A stretch of DNA of 64,000 nucleotides from Rhynchopus sp. YZ270_cl-10 (GCA_964035575.1 OZ037911.1:806001-870000); one strand, 5' to 3'; numbered from the stretch's first letter, positions 18,204 to 29,415 are shown. Program-made: numbers and translations. Notes: generated by a model not told the origin, from the letters alone.

Positions 18204-20783
18204 ATGCATTCTACCCGCCGTTGTTGCTGCAGTATCCTGGCTGATTCGGGTTATGAGTTTTTCACCAACGTCGCCACCCGCCCTGATAAATTTACTCGAA
18301 AGCGCGATGCATTTCAGAACCCACGCCATTTTGTGAATCAACCGAAACACGGCTATCATCACCAATGGACTCCTACCATTGCCGAAGGAACCGGACAGGA
18401 CATTGAGGTGGACCCCTTCTCGCGTATTGAAAAAGCAGGGCATTATTCTCAGATGCTACGCCATTGGGAGCCGTGGTATGATATTCAGCAGCTTTTTATT
18501 GCGTATGGCGCGCCGAAAGGGGAGTTGCAGATTGCGCAGGACCTTGCAGAGCATGGGGTTTGTTTGGGTGATGATAAATCCGCGGTGTTGATGAGAGCGA
18601 ATGTCAGCAAAATTGAGGCATTAATGAAAAGCAAAGATAAATCCTATCAGCAAGCCAATCTACGGAGTCTACTGTACGACGCAAAACACCTGAGGGACGT
18701 GCTATATTCGAAGCATACTGTGTCACTGCAAACTGCGTCTGCGTTGGTCTCATTATATTCGCTAGGTGCGCAGCCAGATCGAGTAGATTCAATGATAGCA
18801 GAAGTACAGCACCTTCTTGATGACCCAGAAACTCCTTTATTACATAAAAAGAATTTTTATGAGGTTCTTGTTGTAGGCTCAGCGTTAAACCTCTCTGCTC
18901 CAGGAGGACGAAAAAGGATGCTTGGATTTCTAGGAAAAATGAGAGAAAAACAATTAAAAGGCGGAACCGCGTTTTTCGAGCATATTCTTTACCATTTAGT
19001 GGAGCAAGGGGAGCTTCTCATGGCCTTAGATGTGAAGGAGAATATGACAAGCATCGATGGGTTTGGGGTCGAAGCGAATGCAGGGCATTACCGTCAACTC
19101 TTTTATGGCTGTGCAAAGAAGGGGGAGGTGGCGTTATTCTCAAAGCTTCAGTTGGAGATGCGGCAAAAGGCGCTAAATTTTTCTACCCCACTCATATGGA
19201 AATTATTTCTTCTCGCTTCTGCGAATTCAGGGGACACACAACACCTTCTTGGTACCTGGGAGAATCTAAAGGGGATGGCCTTCTTCACCGAAAGGGGACG
19301 GAAAAGGTTTCGTCATGACCAACTTAAACGCCGCTCAATGAAACGCCTGCGCCGTTCGAAGCATGCTCATACCCAGCATACTGCGAGAATCCTCTTTTCT
19401 TCCCTTAATCAGAACGGGAAAATGGGTGCTATTGGATACCCACTATGGCGTAAAGAAACGCTTCTTATTGGAGGTGCCCTTAGCGTTCCGGCGAAACATC
19501 AAAAACGATCGGGGTTTGGAGGAGGATATGACACCAAAGTAGTACTCAGTGTTCTCACCGGATTGAATCGGGAAGGTGAATATGAGAAAGCGGCAGAGCT
19601 GTATGATGTGGTTTTTGCGAAAATAGCATCTTCATCAGAGCAGAATTCGCATGAAACGATGTACTTAGAACTAATGAGCGCTAAAAGCGGTGACGATGAA
19701 CAGAGAAGAGGCCGATTCTATAAACCAAAATTCCGCATCACCGACCCAACCTTTTGGTACCAATCCGCGCTTTCTCTTTCAAAAATGGGGCGGTTATCGG
19801 AATCACTATTCTGCATTGGGCATACTACCAGAACCGATATCACCAAATCCTTCACAGATTTTACGTTCTTCGCGTCAGAGGTCTACAAACTAACGGACAC
19901 CAATCTACGTGAATATTACTTGGTTCACGCACATTCGATTCTTGCCAAAGCGGAGATTTCTTTTAGCGGTGCAATGCAGGTCTTTCTGGTCAAAACGTTT
20001 CTCCAGGATAACCGACCAAACGAAGCTCTACAAGCCTACAGTGATATTCTCGCAAACAATATGCGACTTTCCCCAGAAGCTACTATGGTTCTTCTCGAAT
20101 CCCTTCAGGATGGCGTTAATGATACAACAAAATCTCTTGCTTGCACTAAAATGGCCCAGTCCTTATGGAAAGAGAAGGTACACGAAGGGGAGAACTTTGC
20201 GTTAGTCGAAAAATTTTATTCGATTGATAAAGAGTTGCTAGGGGTGGATGAAAGGATGGTACAGTGTTTGCTTGGGTTTGAAGGCTACAAGGTGGAGACA
20301 GCGATGCTTGAGGAGACGGTAGGGCTGATTTGCGTGGTGGATGGGACGGTGGCGCAGCAGGTGGAAGGGTTTGTGGAGGATATTGGAATGCCCTGTCGGG
20401 TTGTGGTGCCTCAGATGGTGTTGGCGCAGCTGCACAATGCGGTTCATAACAAAGCTGCGACTGAGATGGAGAAACGGTATTTCGCATTAGCATTGTCTAC
20501 CTTCAGAGTACTGCTTGATGAAACCCCAACGTCGCTGCTCCTAAAACGTCATGAATCCTCGTTTGGAGTGAACGCAACGCAAAATATCCCAACAAAGTTG
20601 GTCACCTTAATCCATTCATGGGCAAAACGGTGTGGTGATGACACAAAAGTCGTGCTGCTAACGAATGACACAGAGATGGCGCAGTTTGCAACACGGCATG
20701 GTGTAACAGTGCATATTCTGAACAGGCATGCCAGAGAGATGCTGGGTATGCAGGATGTGACCGTTCCCTTATTGCCTGCATGA
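18204..20783 (+). CDS. PPR-like repeat protein with C-terminal PIN/NYN-like domain, 859 aa
   Basis: ATG 18204 follows a T/C tract ending TTTGCAG. The first about 30 residues are basic and lack acidic residues until Asp14, compatible with a mitochondrial presequence. Residues about 90-640 are paired helices of PPR/TPR type, e.g. NREGEYEKAAELYDVVFAK, SLSKMGRLSESLFCI and LQDNRPNEALQAYSDIL. The last about 180 residues resemble a PIN/NYN nuclease fold: ICVVDGTVAQQ, then RVVVPQMVLAQLH, then VVLLTNDTEMAQFATRHGV. This arrangement recalls protein-only RNase P (PRORP), but the usual DGxN metal motif reads DGTV and the linker is long, so a PRORP-derived or other organellar RNA-processing protein is safer. 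A non-catalytic mitoribosome or RNA-stability role is possible. Confidence 0.75.
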   Translation: MHSTRRCCCSILADSGYEFFTNVATRPDKFTRKRDAFQNPRHFVNQPKHGYHHQWTPTIAEGTGQDIEVDPFSRIEKAGHYSQMLRHWEPWYDIQQLFIAYGAPKGELQIAQDLAEHGVCLGDDKSAVLMRANVSKIEALMKSKDKSYQQANLRSLLYDAKHLRDVLYSKHTVSLQTASALVSLYSLGAQPDRVDSMIAEVQHLLDDPETPLLHKKNFYEVLVVGSALNLSAPGGRKRMLGFLGKMREKQLKGGTAFFEHILYHLVEQGELLMALDVKENMTSIDGFGVEANAGHYRQLFYGCAKKGEVALFSKLQLEMRQKALNFSTPLIWKLFLLASANSGDTQHLLGTWENLKGMAFFTERGRKRFRHDQLKRRSMKRLRRSKHAHTQHTARILFSSLNQNGKMGAIGYPLWRKETLLIGGALSVPAKHQKRSGFGGGYDTKVVLSVLTGLNREGEYEKAAELYDVVFAKIASSSEQNSHETMYLELMSAKSGDDEQRRGRFYKPKFRITDPTFWYQSALSLSKMGRLSESLFCIGHTTRTDITKSFTDFTFFASEVYKLTDTNLREYYLVHAHSILAKAEISFSGAMQVFLVKTFLQDNRPNEALQAYSDILANNMRLSPEATMVLLESLQDGVNDTTKSLACTKMAQSLWKEKVHEGENFALVEKFYSIDKELLGVDERMVQCLLGFEGYKVETAMLEETVGLICVVDGTVAQQVEGFVEDIGMPCRVVVPQMVLAQLHNAVHNKAATEMEKRYFALALSTFRVLLDETPTSLLLKRHESSFGVNATQNIPTKLVTLIHSWAKRCGDDTKVVLLTNDTEMAQFATRHGVTVHILNRHAREMLGMQDVTVPLLPA

Positions 20784-20786
20784 AGA

Positions 20787-20957
20787 TAAACCCCCCCCAC
20801 GGATATTATTTACCTCCACTTATTATTTACTTCACGGGTATTATTTACTCTCCCACTTATTATTTACTAATTTCCAACGTAAAAAACAGTTTTAATAAAG
20901 TAAACCCGTTTATTATTTACTCCCAATTTAGTAAATAATATCCGGAGGGGGGGTTTA
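20787..20957. mobile_element. MITE-like TIR element T6, 171 bp
   Basis: Left end TAAACCCCCCCCACGGATAT continuing TATTTA; right end TAAATAATATCCGGAGG continuing into G-rich TTTA, its inverse. The interior repeats TATTATTTACT about five times. It begins 3 bp after the stop codon of the PPR/PIN gene, so it probably forms that mRNA's 3' UTR. Confidence 0.65.
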
Positions 20958-22105
20958 GATCTTTTTGTCTCAAACATAAAAAAGGGAAGATTGGTACGGC
21001 TGAGGGGGTGCAAAAAAAGTGCGCAGAATTTGAAGATCTGCGATGTAATCACCCCCCAGCCACACCAAAGACATGTTGTTTTTTTTCCTCTCGGATGATT
21101 TCGGGGGAGTCGGAAAAAAAAATGCGTTGATCGCAATTCTCAACTTCAATAAAATGAAAATAACCCCCTTTTTTCCTCTTGCCCCCCCTTTCAATATACA
21201 TTGTGCTGCCTCCACTGCAAAGGTACCCGCTAATCCTCAGCATCGGCGGGCAGAAGACCAATCCTCCTCAAATCCTCAGTCAATCTATTAAAATACGCCA
21301 CTGTGTTGTCGAGATTGGTACGTGTGGATTGTGCGCTGGCAGTCAGGGTAATGTACGTACTCAGAACATGCTCTCGTACAACTACTTCCCTCAACTCCTG
21401 TATCCTCCAGCCATGTGGCAGTAAAGTGGCCGACATGGCTTTTGCTGTAGCCCAGCGGTTTCAAATCGCACGAGAGTGTGACGGCTTTGTGTTGTATGGC
21501 CAGTAAAAACGATATGTCGTTTTTGTCCCGCAAAACCAGAACAGCAAGCGCCGCTGTCTCGCACGCGTACCGCGTCACCTTGACTAGGGTGCCGCTCAGC
21601 TCCAGTATATCGCGTATGGTATGGTGCAAGTTGCGCACCATCGTGCGCCTCCACAGGAGCTTATCCACCATGTTCCTCAATCTATGGTTTCCATGTGTAC
21701 TAATGTCTCGCAGGGAATCACGTAGCAGAGCGTGTCGGGGAGGAGAGGGAGGTCACGGTCGCCTTCCAGTTGGCACTGTGTATACGAGACAGTGCTCATC
21801 TTTTTTTTAAAACCTTTCTTTCTGTGACCCCTTCGCATACCAAGCGTAAGATGACACTACCTGGCACACCCCCCCCCGCTCCCGTTGTACTGCAATACCG
21901 TGGAGGTAAATGGTATTCAGATCTTTGTGCCTCTCTCCTCTCGAGACCCATTTCTTTTCTCTAAAAATAATATCTTAATCATTTTCTCTGAAGTCTCCTG
22001 CCTCTATTACCTCGCAAGGTGGCAATAGTGTCCTCATGGTAGTGTCTTCATTTTTTTTTCAAAGACCACTTCCTATTTATTCCAGGCGCACCGTTTTGTT
22101 TTAAA
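20958..22105. other. Spacer before the sedolisin gene
   Basis: AT-rich at its ends; the middle is a GC-rich patch of minus-strand decayed coding (21230-21780). A T-tract and TTTATTCCAG near 22085 look like the acceptor for the next gene. Confidence 0.55.
21230..21780 (-). pseudogene. Decayed minus-strand coding remnant, unknown family
   Basis: On the minus strand, about 170 codons of plausible protein are spread over more than one frame: MVDKLLWRRTMVRNLHHTI, continuing through TAALAVLVLRDKNDISFLL, then YITLTASAQSTRTNLDNT and a stop after ADAED. Codon use and GC content are gene-like and differ from the flanks. No family was recognised. Confidence 0.4.
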
Positions 22106-23776
22106 ATGAAGTTGTTTTCCCTGCTCCTCCTGGGAGTGAGCTGCAACGCAGTGACAGACATCTGGCTGAAGCGTGCTGTCTCCGATGCCGAACTTGAGGC
22201 CCGCTTCTTCCAGGTCTCCGACCCTACCCACCCTATGTACGGAAAGTACCTCTCCCAGACTGAGCTGGCCGACTTCGTGGGACAGCCGCAGCACGTGGTC
22301 GACTCTCTGACCGCATGGCTCGACTCCAAGCACCTTGCACACAAGGTCTCCAACACACGCGACAGGATTGAGGTCTCCAGCGACTCCCTCAAGGCCGCAC
22401 ACCTCCCTGCCGACCTTGCCGACCTGGTCACCAACGTTGTAACACGCGTTCATGACTCCACTTCACACCGTCCCAGAGGCATCCAGACCGGCCTCGGAGC
22501 ATACGGTGCAAATGAAATCCGTAAGGCCTATGGCATCCCAGACTCCGTGACCGGAGACGGCATCAACCAGTTGGTGTGGGGTCCGGGGACGTACGGAGTG
22601 TTTCCCTCTGATGTGAAGAAGTATTGGTCGACCTACAACATCGCAGGCACCTCGATCGACAGATTGAAGCTCACTGGATACGCCAACCAGACCACGGGTG
22701 GCGACAACTTCGGGGAGGCCTCCCTCGACACCGACATCATCTCAGGAATGGCCCCTGGCGCCGTCACCATCGTCTCCAACACCAACAACTCGAAGTCCCC
22801 CGAGGAAGGTCCAGGGTTCGGCTACGCACAGAACGCCTTCTTGAACGACCTGACCGGAGAGGCTTCTCCTGCAGAGGTGGTCTCGCTCTCTCTGGGGTCG
22901 CTGACGTGGAAGAGCTGCGACATTCTGTGTAAGACCGTCGAAAAGGAAGGCGTCGAGTCGTACGCAGACTGCCTCAAGGAGATTCAGTACAACGAACGCC
23001 AGGTCTGCATGTTCACAAACGACCTGGTGATTGTCCAGGGCAACGTTGAGTTCATGAAGCTCGGTCTCCGTGGTGTGACCGTGGTTGCTGCCTCGGGGGA
23101 TGGAGGCATGCACTTCTCCTTCCAGCCGTTCAGTCTCTTCACCGCGATTGGCCGTGCCCTGAACAAGGCTGCCTGCGCTTACACCATGCCCACCTTCCCT
23201 GCTTCATCCCCTTACGTCACCGCTATTGGTGGAACACAATGGACCGCCCCTGCCTCCGCTGAGGACCCGGTGTACTGGAATGGAGGAGGGTCTGGCTTCA
23301 GCTGGGACTTCCCGATGCCGTCGTACCAGACTGCGGTGGTGGAGAAGTACATTGCGACGCACAGCGGGGATGATGAGTTCCCTCCGGCATCGGCCTACAA
23401 TGCGTCCTGCAGGGCGTACCCCGACATCAGCGCGCTGGCTTTGGGCAACGCAATGTGCGCAAACGGACGCTGCAACGGTGCAGGCGGCACGTCTGCTGCA
23501 GCGCCCACCATGGGCGGTATTCTGACGCTCCTCAACGCAGAGCTGAAGAAGGCAGGCAAGCCCGTCCTCGGCTTCCTCAACACCGCCCTCTACCAATCCG
23601 GTGCCGCCCACGCCGACGAAATGTTCTACGACGTGACCAAAGGAAACTCAAAGTGCAACTCTGAAACGTGCCTCACCTGCACCACAGGGTTCCCCGCCAC
23701 CCCCGGGTTCGATCTGGCAACAGGATGGGGAGCACCCCGTTGGGCAGGTCTTGAGAAGTACCTTGGACAAAAGTGA
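22106..23776 (+). CDS. Sedolisin (S53, tripeptidyl-peptidase I-like) serine-carboxyl protease, 556 aa
   Basis: Signal peptide at 1-15 (MKLFSLLLLGVSCNA), pro-domain at about 16-125 with DPTHPMYGKYLS, the typical Pro-kumamolisin motif, then the S53 catalytic domain. Visible catalytic residues: Glu204 and Asp208 in GEASLDTD, oxyanion Asp332 in ASGDG, and nucleophile Ser463 in GGTSAAAP. The C-terminal calcium site is present (FYDVTKGNS and TGFPATPGFDLATGWG). Family members are acid-active endo- or tripeptidyl-peptidases, lysosomal in animals and often secreted in fungi and protists, so this one probably works in a digestive vacuole. The length matches TPP1 (563 aa in human). It looks intact, single-exon and G/C-ending in codon use. 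Confidence 0.95.
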   Translation: MKLFSLLLLGVSCNAVTDIWLKRAVSDAELEARFFQVSDPTHPMYGKYLSQTELADFVGQPQHVVDSLTAWLDSKHLAHKVSNTRDRIEVSSDSLKAAHLPADLADLVTNVVTRVHDSTSHRPRGIQTGLGAYGANEIRKAYGIPDSVTGDGINQLVWGPGTYGVFPSDVKKYWSTYNIAGTSIDRLKLTGYANQTTGGDNFGEASLDTDIISGMAPGAVTIVSNTNNSKSPEEGPGFGYAQNAFLNDLTGEASPAEVVSLSLGSLTWKSCDILCKTVEKEGVESYADCLKEIQYNERQVCMFTNDLVIVQGNVEFMKLGLRGVTVVAASGDGGMHFSFQPFSLFTAIGRALNKAACAYTMPTFPASSPYVTAIGGTQWTAPASAEDPVYWNGGGSGFSWDFPMPSYQTAVVEKYIATHSGDDEFPPASAYNASCRAYPDISALALGNAMCANGRCNGAGGTSAAAPTMGGILTLLNAELKKAGKPVLGFLNTALYQSGAAHADEMFYDVTKGNSKCNSETCLTCTTGFPATPGFDLATGWGAPRWAGLEKYLGQK

Positions 23777-23963
23777 GCACTGAGGGAGAAGAGAGAAGAA
23801 GAAAAAGGGAGGAAATTGAGGATAAGTGTGTGAGTGTTGTTTTTCCGAGTGTCTTTCTTATAAAAAGAAGTGGGTAGTTTTTTTTTATTAATTTTTCGCT
23901 TTGTGATCAAGATGGCTCAGCAATTGCTGAGGATATCTTAATACAGTGTGTCGCGATTCTTTT

Positions 23964-23982
23964 TAGATGTGTACCCATCTTT
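23964..23982 (+). repeat. HP-2 hairpin repeat, minimal type D
   Basis: AGATG, loop TGTACC, CATCTTTC: the outer stem without an inner arm. Confidence 0.45.
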
Positions 23983-24425
23983 CAACTTTCAACTTTTGTT
24001 TTTTTTTGCCTCAACTTCTTTGGGAGGAGATCTTTCTTATCTTCTGTAAAAAAAAACTCAAAATACACGACCCGTGGAGATTGTCGCTGTAATTTAAAAA
24101 AAACCCCGTTGTTGTGTTGTGAAATTTCTTCAATATGCATTAAAACAAGATGTGTCGTATCTAACAAAAAGGGGGTTTTTTTTTGTTCCCTTTTTTTGTT
24201 CCCCCTTTTTTTTTTTTTTTTGTGTTTTGCCATTTGTTTTGTACACCAGTTCAGCAAACAGCAATTTCGTTTTTTTTCTCTCTTTTTCTCTAATTTTTTT
24301 GTCACATTTCCAATATTTCTGCTAAAAAACAACGTGCAAACCCCCTTACCCCCCAAAAAAAAACAAAAACAAACAAACCAGCAAACGTGTGCACATCAAC
24401 AAAACACCTCCTCCCTCCCTACCCC

Positions 24426-24454
24426 CTCTCTCTCTCTTTCTCTTTCTCTCTCTC
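24426..24454 (+). repeat. (CT)n microsatellite
   Basis: Imperfect CT/TTTCT repeat. Confidence 0.9.
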
Positions 24455-24486
24455 GAAAGTCCCCTGCTCCCACCGCAGCAGAGAAT

Positions 24487-24590
24487 AAGCCGGGTCCCCG
24501 GTCCCTGGGTCCTGGTCCTGGTCCCGTACCGGGTCCCAGTCCAGCTGAGAATAACCGGGTCCCCGGTCCCGGGTCCCCGAGTCTTATTCT
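24487..24590. repeat. GC-rich self-complementary GGGTCCC repeat block
   Basis: Repeated GGGTCCCCGGTCCC and GGTCCTGGTCC units, with GAGAATAA(G)CCGGGTC occurring twice. It can fold into strong stems. Confidence 0.7.
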
Positions 24591-24761
24591 CTGCTGTGGC
24601 TCCCACCCCACGCCCTTCCCCTCTCCCACATTGTCACTTCATTTCACTAGAGTTCTCGGTACACATTGTATTTAAGCATCCCCATTTTTTGGTAAATAAG
24701 GGCTTTGTATTACAAACCTTTGAAAAGAACCCATTAGTGTTACACCATAGATGTAGGAGAG

Positions 24762-27700
24762 ATGAAGGAGGAGGGAGGTGGGTCACCACGGCACAGACAT
24801 AATGCCAGCTCTAACTTTGCTTCTGTACAGGGCGAGGCTCGCGTCACCGACCAGAGCCAAAGCGAACGAGACTTTGCGATAGACGTGCTCCAACTTCTCA
24901 GCAAGACATTCCCTCTCTTGCACGAAGCCACCTCACGGGTGGTTTCGCTCTATAGCATTACATGCAGTGCATTTCGCGAGGTCTTTGCAGACTTCATTTT
25001 ACGAAGAGGATACACCCATGTAGGCTGCACATCACTCGAGGACATTCCTCTCAAACGTTACCCGCCGCCCCAAGGGCTAGCTGTAGATGAAGAGGAATTA
25101 GACCGAAAGCTGTTGCAGTTGTTTTCGAATGTGGATTGTACGGGAAGGGGGGTGGTGACGTGGGATCAAATGATCATGTTCTTCATTGACACCAGTATGA
25201 TGGGGAGAGGCAGCGACTTCACCGACTTCATGAAAGGATACCTCCACGTAGGGTCCGCTGCGCTATCAGATGATTCCTTTCATACCTGCAGGCTTGCCGC
25301 ATGCAGAGGCCGGTTTCTTTTAACAGGGCGGCAATGTCAGACCCTAGAACTTCACAAATTCGATCCGCACCGTTCAGGAAGCCCGCTCTTTTCTCTTCAT
25401 TTTCAGCTTGGAGAAAAGGTGTCTTCCTTGAGCGCGGTGTATCTGACGGAACAGCATTTGTTGGTGGTGTCCTGCACTGATTTAAAAATCCGGGTTTTTG
25501 AGACGTGGCGGTCGTGCAAACAGAGACGCTGTTTTCGCACTCCAGACTCATGTCTGTGTTTGCGAGATTCGGGGAAATCGGGGGTGCTATTCTGTGGTAC
25601 ACGATCCGGAATGATTCGCGCTCTCGCCTCCAATTCTCTGGTAAAGGAAAGCTCAAGCGAGGTGGTGCTCTTCACAATGTCACCCCATACTGACGGGGTG
25701 ACAGAAATCCTTCTTCTCGGCGACGGCTGCATTGCAAGCAGCAGCCTCGACGGCACTGTCGCCATCAGCACCGAGGAAGGCACCCCTCTGTACAACCTAT
25801 CCAAGAAAGCAGGACCAGGGATTACTCGAATGGCTCTATTACAGCTCGGAGATGATGGAACCAGGTTTCTTGTAACCTGCGGGTTTGAAACGGAGGCGCG
25901 AATGTGGTTGGTTCAACATACCATAACAGTTCCCTTTACGTTACGAGATGCGATGAGTCCTCATACGGCGCCGGTAGTAGATGTGGCTGCTGTGCAGGCT
26001 GTACCTCATGTTATAACGTTGGATGCGGTTGGGGTGATTAAGATATGGGACGCAAAGAATTGGCAGCCAGCGCAGACTATAAAGTGCGATGCGTACCCTT
26101 CGCCTCGGGCGGTGAAGAAGTGGCAGTCGTTGTGTTATGACCCGGAGACGAAGCGGTTGGTGGCATTGTCAAATACGTCGGTTATTCTGTTAGATTATGG
26201 CGCGCCTTCTGTGACGGAGAGGGTGACCAGCGATGACACAGCGGTGTCTGCAATCTCGCATGACTGTGTACGTGGGGTATTTGTCATTGCGTCGGGGTCA
26301 TCGATTAAGATGTGGGACGCTTTTACAGGGCAGTTGCAGATGTTACACACAAACGCAGTAGAGGCAAATGCGACGATCACCGCGTTGTGCATTTCAGAGA
26401 CCGGGAGGAGGCTGTACGTAGGCACCTCGAAGGGGAAGGTCACGTCGCACAATGCGTCCTCTGGTGTGACATTGTGTGCGCTCTCGGATGGAGGTGCTGA
26501 AGTGCATTCTATCGTGCACGGAACAGGGCGAGGTTTTGTCATAGTGCTAAGGTGGGACAACACCATACAAACCTTCTGCGAGACAGGCGCAGAAGGAGGT
26601 CTCGCGCAAGGCACCCTCAGTGTGGACCTGAGGTGCTTCAATCCGTTTGAAGCAAAGTCGCTTGCGTTCTCAGACACATTGAATCGGGTTGCAGTAGGGG
26701 GTCGGTCTGGTATGTGCATTTTTTTTTCGTTTTTTTTTTTTGAAAACTTGGTTGTATTAGTTGTCACCCTAGAGTGTGCTCCACTATTTTTTGTTCTATT
26801 ATATATAGTAGAACAGGGTGCCCGCTAGCCATTTACCCCCTTTTTTTCCAAATTAGCGACTCAGGGTGCTCCACAGCCTCTCTCATACCGCAAAAACGGG
26901 CAGAGGACCCTACATCACTTCCCCTCCCCCCACCTCAGGCTTTATCACCCTATGGGAAGCTAAGGTCCGCCGCACCGAAGAGTTCAACGCACTCGTCCAA
27001 CTCAAACCCCCTGAAGGCTCCGTTGACATAGTGCAGGTCATGTTCTTGACTGGGGTTCCTCTTCTTGTCTCTTTGGATGCTAACGGGCTGTTGGCGATAT
27101 GGGCACTTCCACCGCATACACGAGCATTTGAGTGTCTTGACCACCGCAAGCTTGGCTCGGAACAACGCTCTGTGACCGCCATGACATGGTACTGGCCCAA
27201 CGCTCTGCTGTATATGGGACTGTCGAATGGGACGATAACGGTGCTCTCTTTGGCCGCCGTGCTGGAGTGGCACGAGGTCCACCACTTCTTCCCCTCCCTG
27301 CCTTGCATGGAGGAACACTTTGCCCACAGCGACCCCGCCTTTCCTGCACCAACACAACCCAAAAAGCGAGGCTCCTTCAGATACTCCTCACTCTACACCG
27401 AAAGTCTGAGCGACGCTTCTGGCACCCCAAGAAGGGCAACGTTCACACCACAAACCCGCATAGAAGTGATCGCAACGAGAGAATGCCACATGAGCCCCAT
27501 CTCAATGGTCTCTGCAGACCCCATCAGTAAGTACGTTGTGTCGGTGGCAGAGCGGAGCGTTAAGATATGGGGAATTGGCCTGCACTGTATCGGCAGTTTA
27601 GACCAATATCAGAAGGAGATGTACAGCTTTGTTCCGAACCTAGGAAAGCAGTTTTCTGCGCAAGGAGATCGTGTGGTGAGACCGAGGGATATACCTACTG

Positions 27701-29415
27701 CAGAATTGACACATCCCAACGCAGCCTTTCACCCCATACCCAAACAGGCCCCAACCCATCTGGAGTCAACCAACACACCAAAAGACGCAAAAAAGCCAGG
27801 TGTTCCTCAGGTTTGCCTATCAGAGTTGACTCCGATGGAACCGCTTCCCGGAAGTACATGGTGTGGTAAAGGGGGAGGGAAGAAGGCGCCAAATGAACTT
27901 CACGGATGGTATGCGGGGTTGGGGTTAAGCTGTTTGGTGTTGGGGGAAAGGGAGAGGGAGGATGCTGGGGATAGGAAGTTGATACAACAGTCGTTTCGGA
28001 CGGTACAGTGCAATGAGAGCCTTGCGAAGACACGGGATATTAGGATTCTTGACCAGGCAGTTCCATTTGAGCCGAGGACGGTAGATAATACGGCGATAGC
28101 TTTGTCTCTGCCCGGTGATTTCTCTCCCGCATTGGTAAGATCTGGGTCGATTCGAAGAAAAAGCCAGCTTCTCGCCCACCTCGCAGCAGTCCACCCCAGC
28201 GCAACGAACACACCATCCAAAAAAAAGGACAACAAAACACCCGAGGGAAACCCACAAGGGGTGCCCTTACTAACTCCAGACGGCGAATTCCATCATGTCT
28301 CCTGTTTTGTTCCGATCATCGCCCCTTTCTCCGCCATAGGAACAGGACCACCAAATCGACCCATCGAAGTGGGCACCGACATTGTAGAGAAACTCAACGA
28401 AAAGCGTGGTGTGGTGCACAGACAGCGCTTCACACCACAACCGCGCATCCTCAAAATGGACCTGCAGTACCGAGAGCTGGGCCCGCACTCCAGAGAGGAA
28501 CACCGTGAGAACACTGTTTCCATTCTGAGCAAACGGCGTACCTTAAAACAGCTTCGTGAAGACCTCCGAAGCGCACCTCCAACAAACCACCACCCAGACG
28601 TCCCCTCTGAAGTCCTGAGTGAAGATCTGCAGGCTGAGGATGAGGTGGGAGCCCCACAGCCAGTATCCCCGGTCTCTCCGGTGTCACCTTCTTCGCCTTC
28701 TTCTCCTAAGGTGCTGCGGTTGGCAGATGCTCCGAGGATACGGCCGACGTACCGAATTCTAGCATCGCCAGGTGGTGACAGTGGTCTTCCTGACAGCAGG
28801 CGGCGTCGTGCAGAGCACAGTGTCGACGCATTTTTGGAGAGAGCGAACGGATTGACATCCCATTCATTGACTCCAGAGTTTGTGGATAATATGAAACAGC
28901 TTCCGCGTAAGGGGGATCCCACGCCAGAGCATCTGCACCTTCTGCGAGAGAGGATGGACACGCCAGAGGGTGAGGTGCCCAATTCATGTCAAATATTTAC
29001 CCCGTTCACTCCAGAGCCAGAAGTGCGTGCGTTGGTCGCGTCTCCAGTGAGGGTGGAAACACCGGTGCCTCGAGGGACGCAGATGAGTCCGTGTTTGATA
29101 GATTGGTACTGTAGGGCAGGGAGTGTGAGTGACGTGAAGGCGGAAAGTCCGAGATTGCTTCTCAAGGCGCGTGCAGCGAGGGCGAAGAAGAAGAAGAAGA
29201 AGAGCGCTCTAACCCGTCTTGTGCGTGCGGTGCGTCCGGAGGCCTTCACAGAAACCCGGTTTGGTGTATTAGGGATCAAATCTATTGACGTGGCACCAGG
29301 TCCGTTGCTGCCTTCCGGCAGGGTGCTTAGTGCAATGAGAAGGGAGACTACTGAATGTGTCTCTCGAACGATGAGGGGTTCACAAGGCCGGCATCTGATT
29401 ACGAATTTTGCGTAA
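24762..29415 (+). CDS. EF-hand / WD40 protein of WDR49-WDR64 type, 2 exons, about 1474 aa
   Basis: Exons 24762-26709 and 26939-29415, phase 1. Splicing rebuilds a WD unit exactly: AVGGRSG is followed by FITLWEAKV. Residues about 110-145 hold one degenerate EF-hand (LFSNVDCTGRGVVTWDQM). WD40 repeats then run from about 175 to 850 (ADGVTEILLLGDG-like strands, VIKIWDAKNW, SSIKMWDAFTG, SVKIWGIGL). The tail, about 850-1474, is Pro/Ser-rich and unstructured, with a Lys-rich patch near 1385. EF-hand plus many WD repeats is the arrangement of WDR49, WDR64 and EFCAB8, which are linked to cilia. An axonemal role here is inferred. The second open frame would lack a normal ATG, which supports splicing. 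Confidence 0.85.
26710..26938 (+). other. Cis-intron of the WDR49-like gene, phase 1, 229 bp
   Basis: Donor TCTG|GTATGT; acceptor CCACCTCAG|GC, chosen because it is the one that restores the WD-repeat frame. An HP-1 repeat lies inside in reverse orientation. Confidence 0.8.
26731..26786 (-). repeat. HP-1 hairpin repeat, type A, reverse orientation in an intron
   Basis: T-run, GAAAACTTGGTTGTATTAG, then CACCCTAGAGTGTG and CTCCACTA: the exact inverse of the sense copies. Confidence 0.75.

Larger units (their letters stand above)
23777..24761. other. Spacer with simple repeats, no gene seen
   Basis: T-runs, a short type D hairpin (23964-23982), a CT microsatellite (24426-24454) and a GC-rich self-complementary block (24487-24590). 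The next gene's start is preceded by ACACCATAG at about 24750. Confidence 0.6.

Noticed and set aside
18204-20783. Firm naming as RNase P (PRORP)
   Set aside because: The DGxN catalytic motif is not present as expected, so only PPR-like plus PIN-like is supported.
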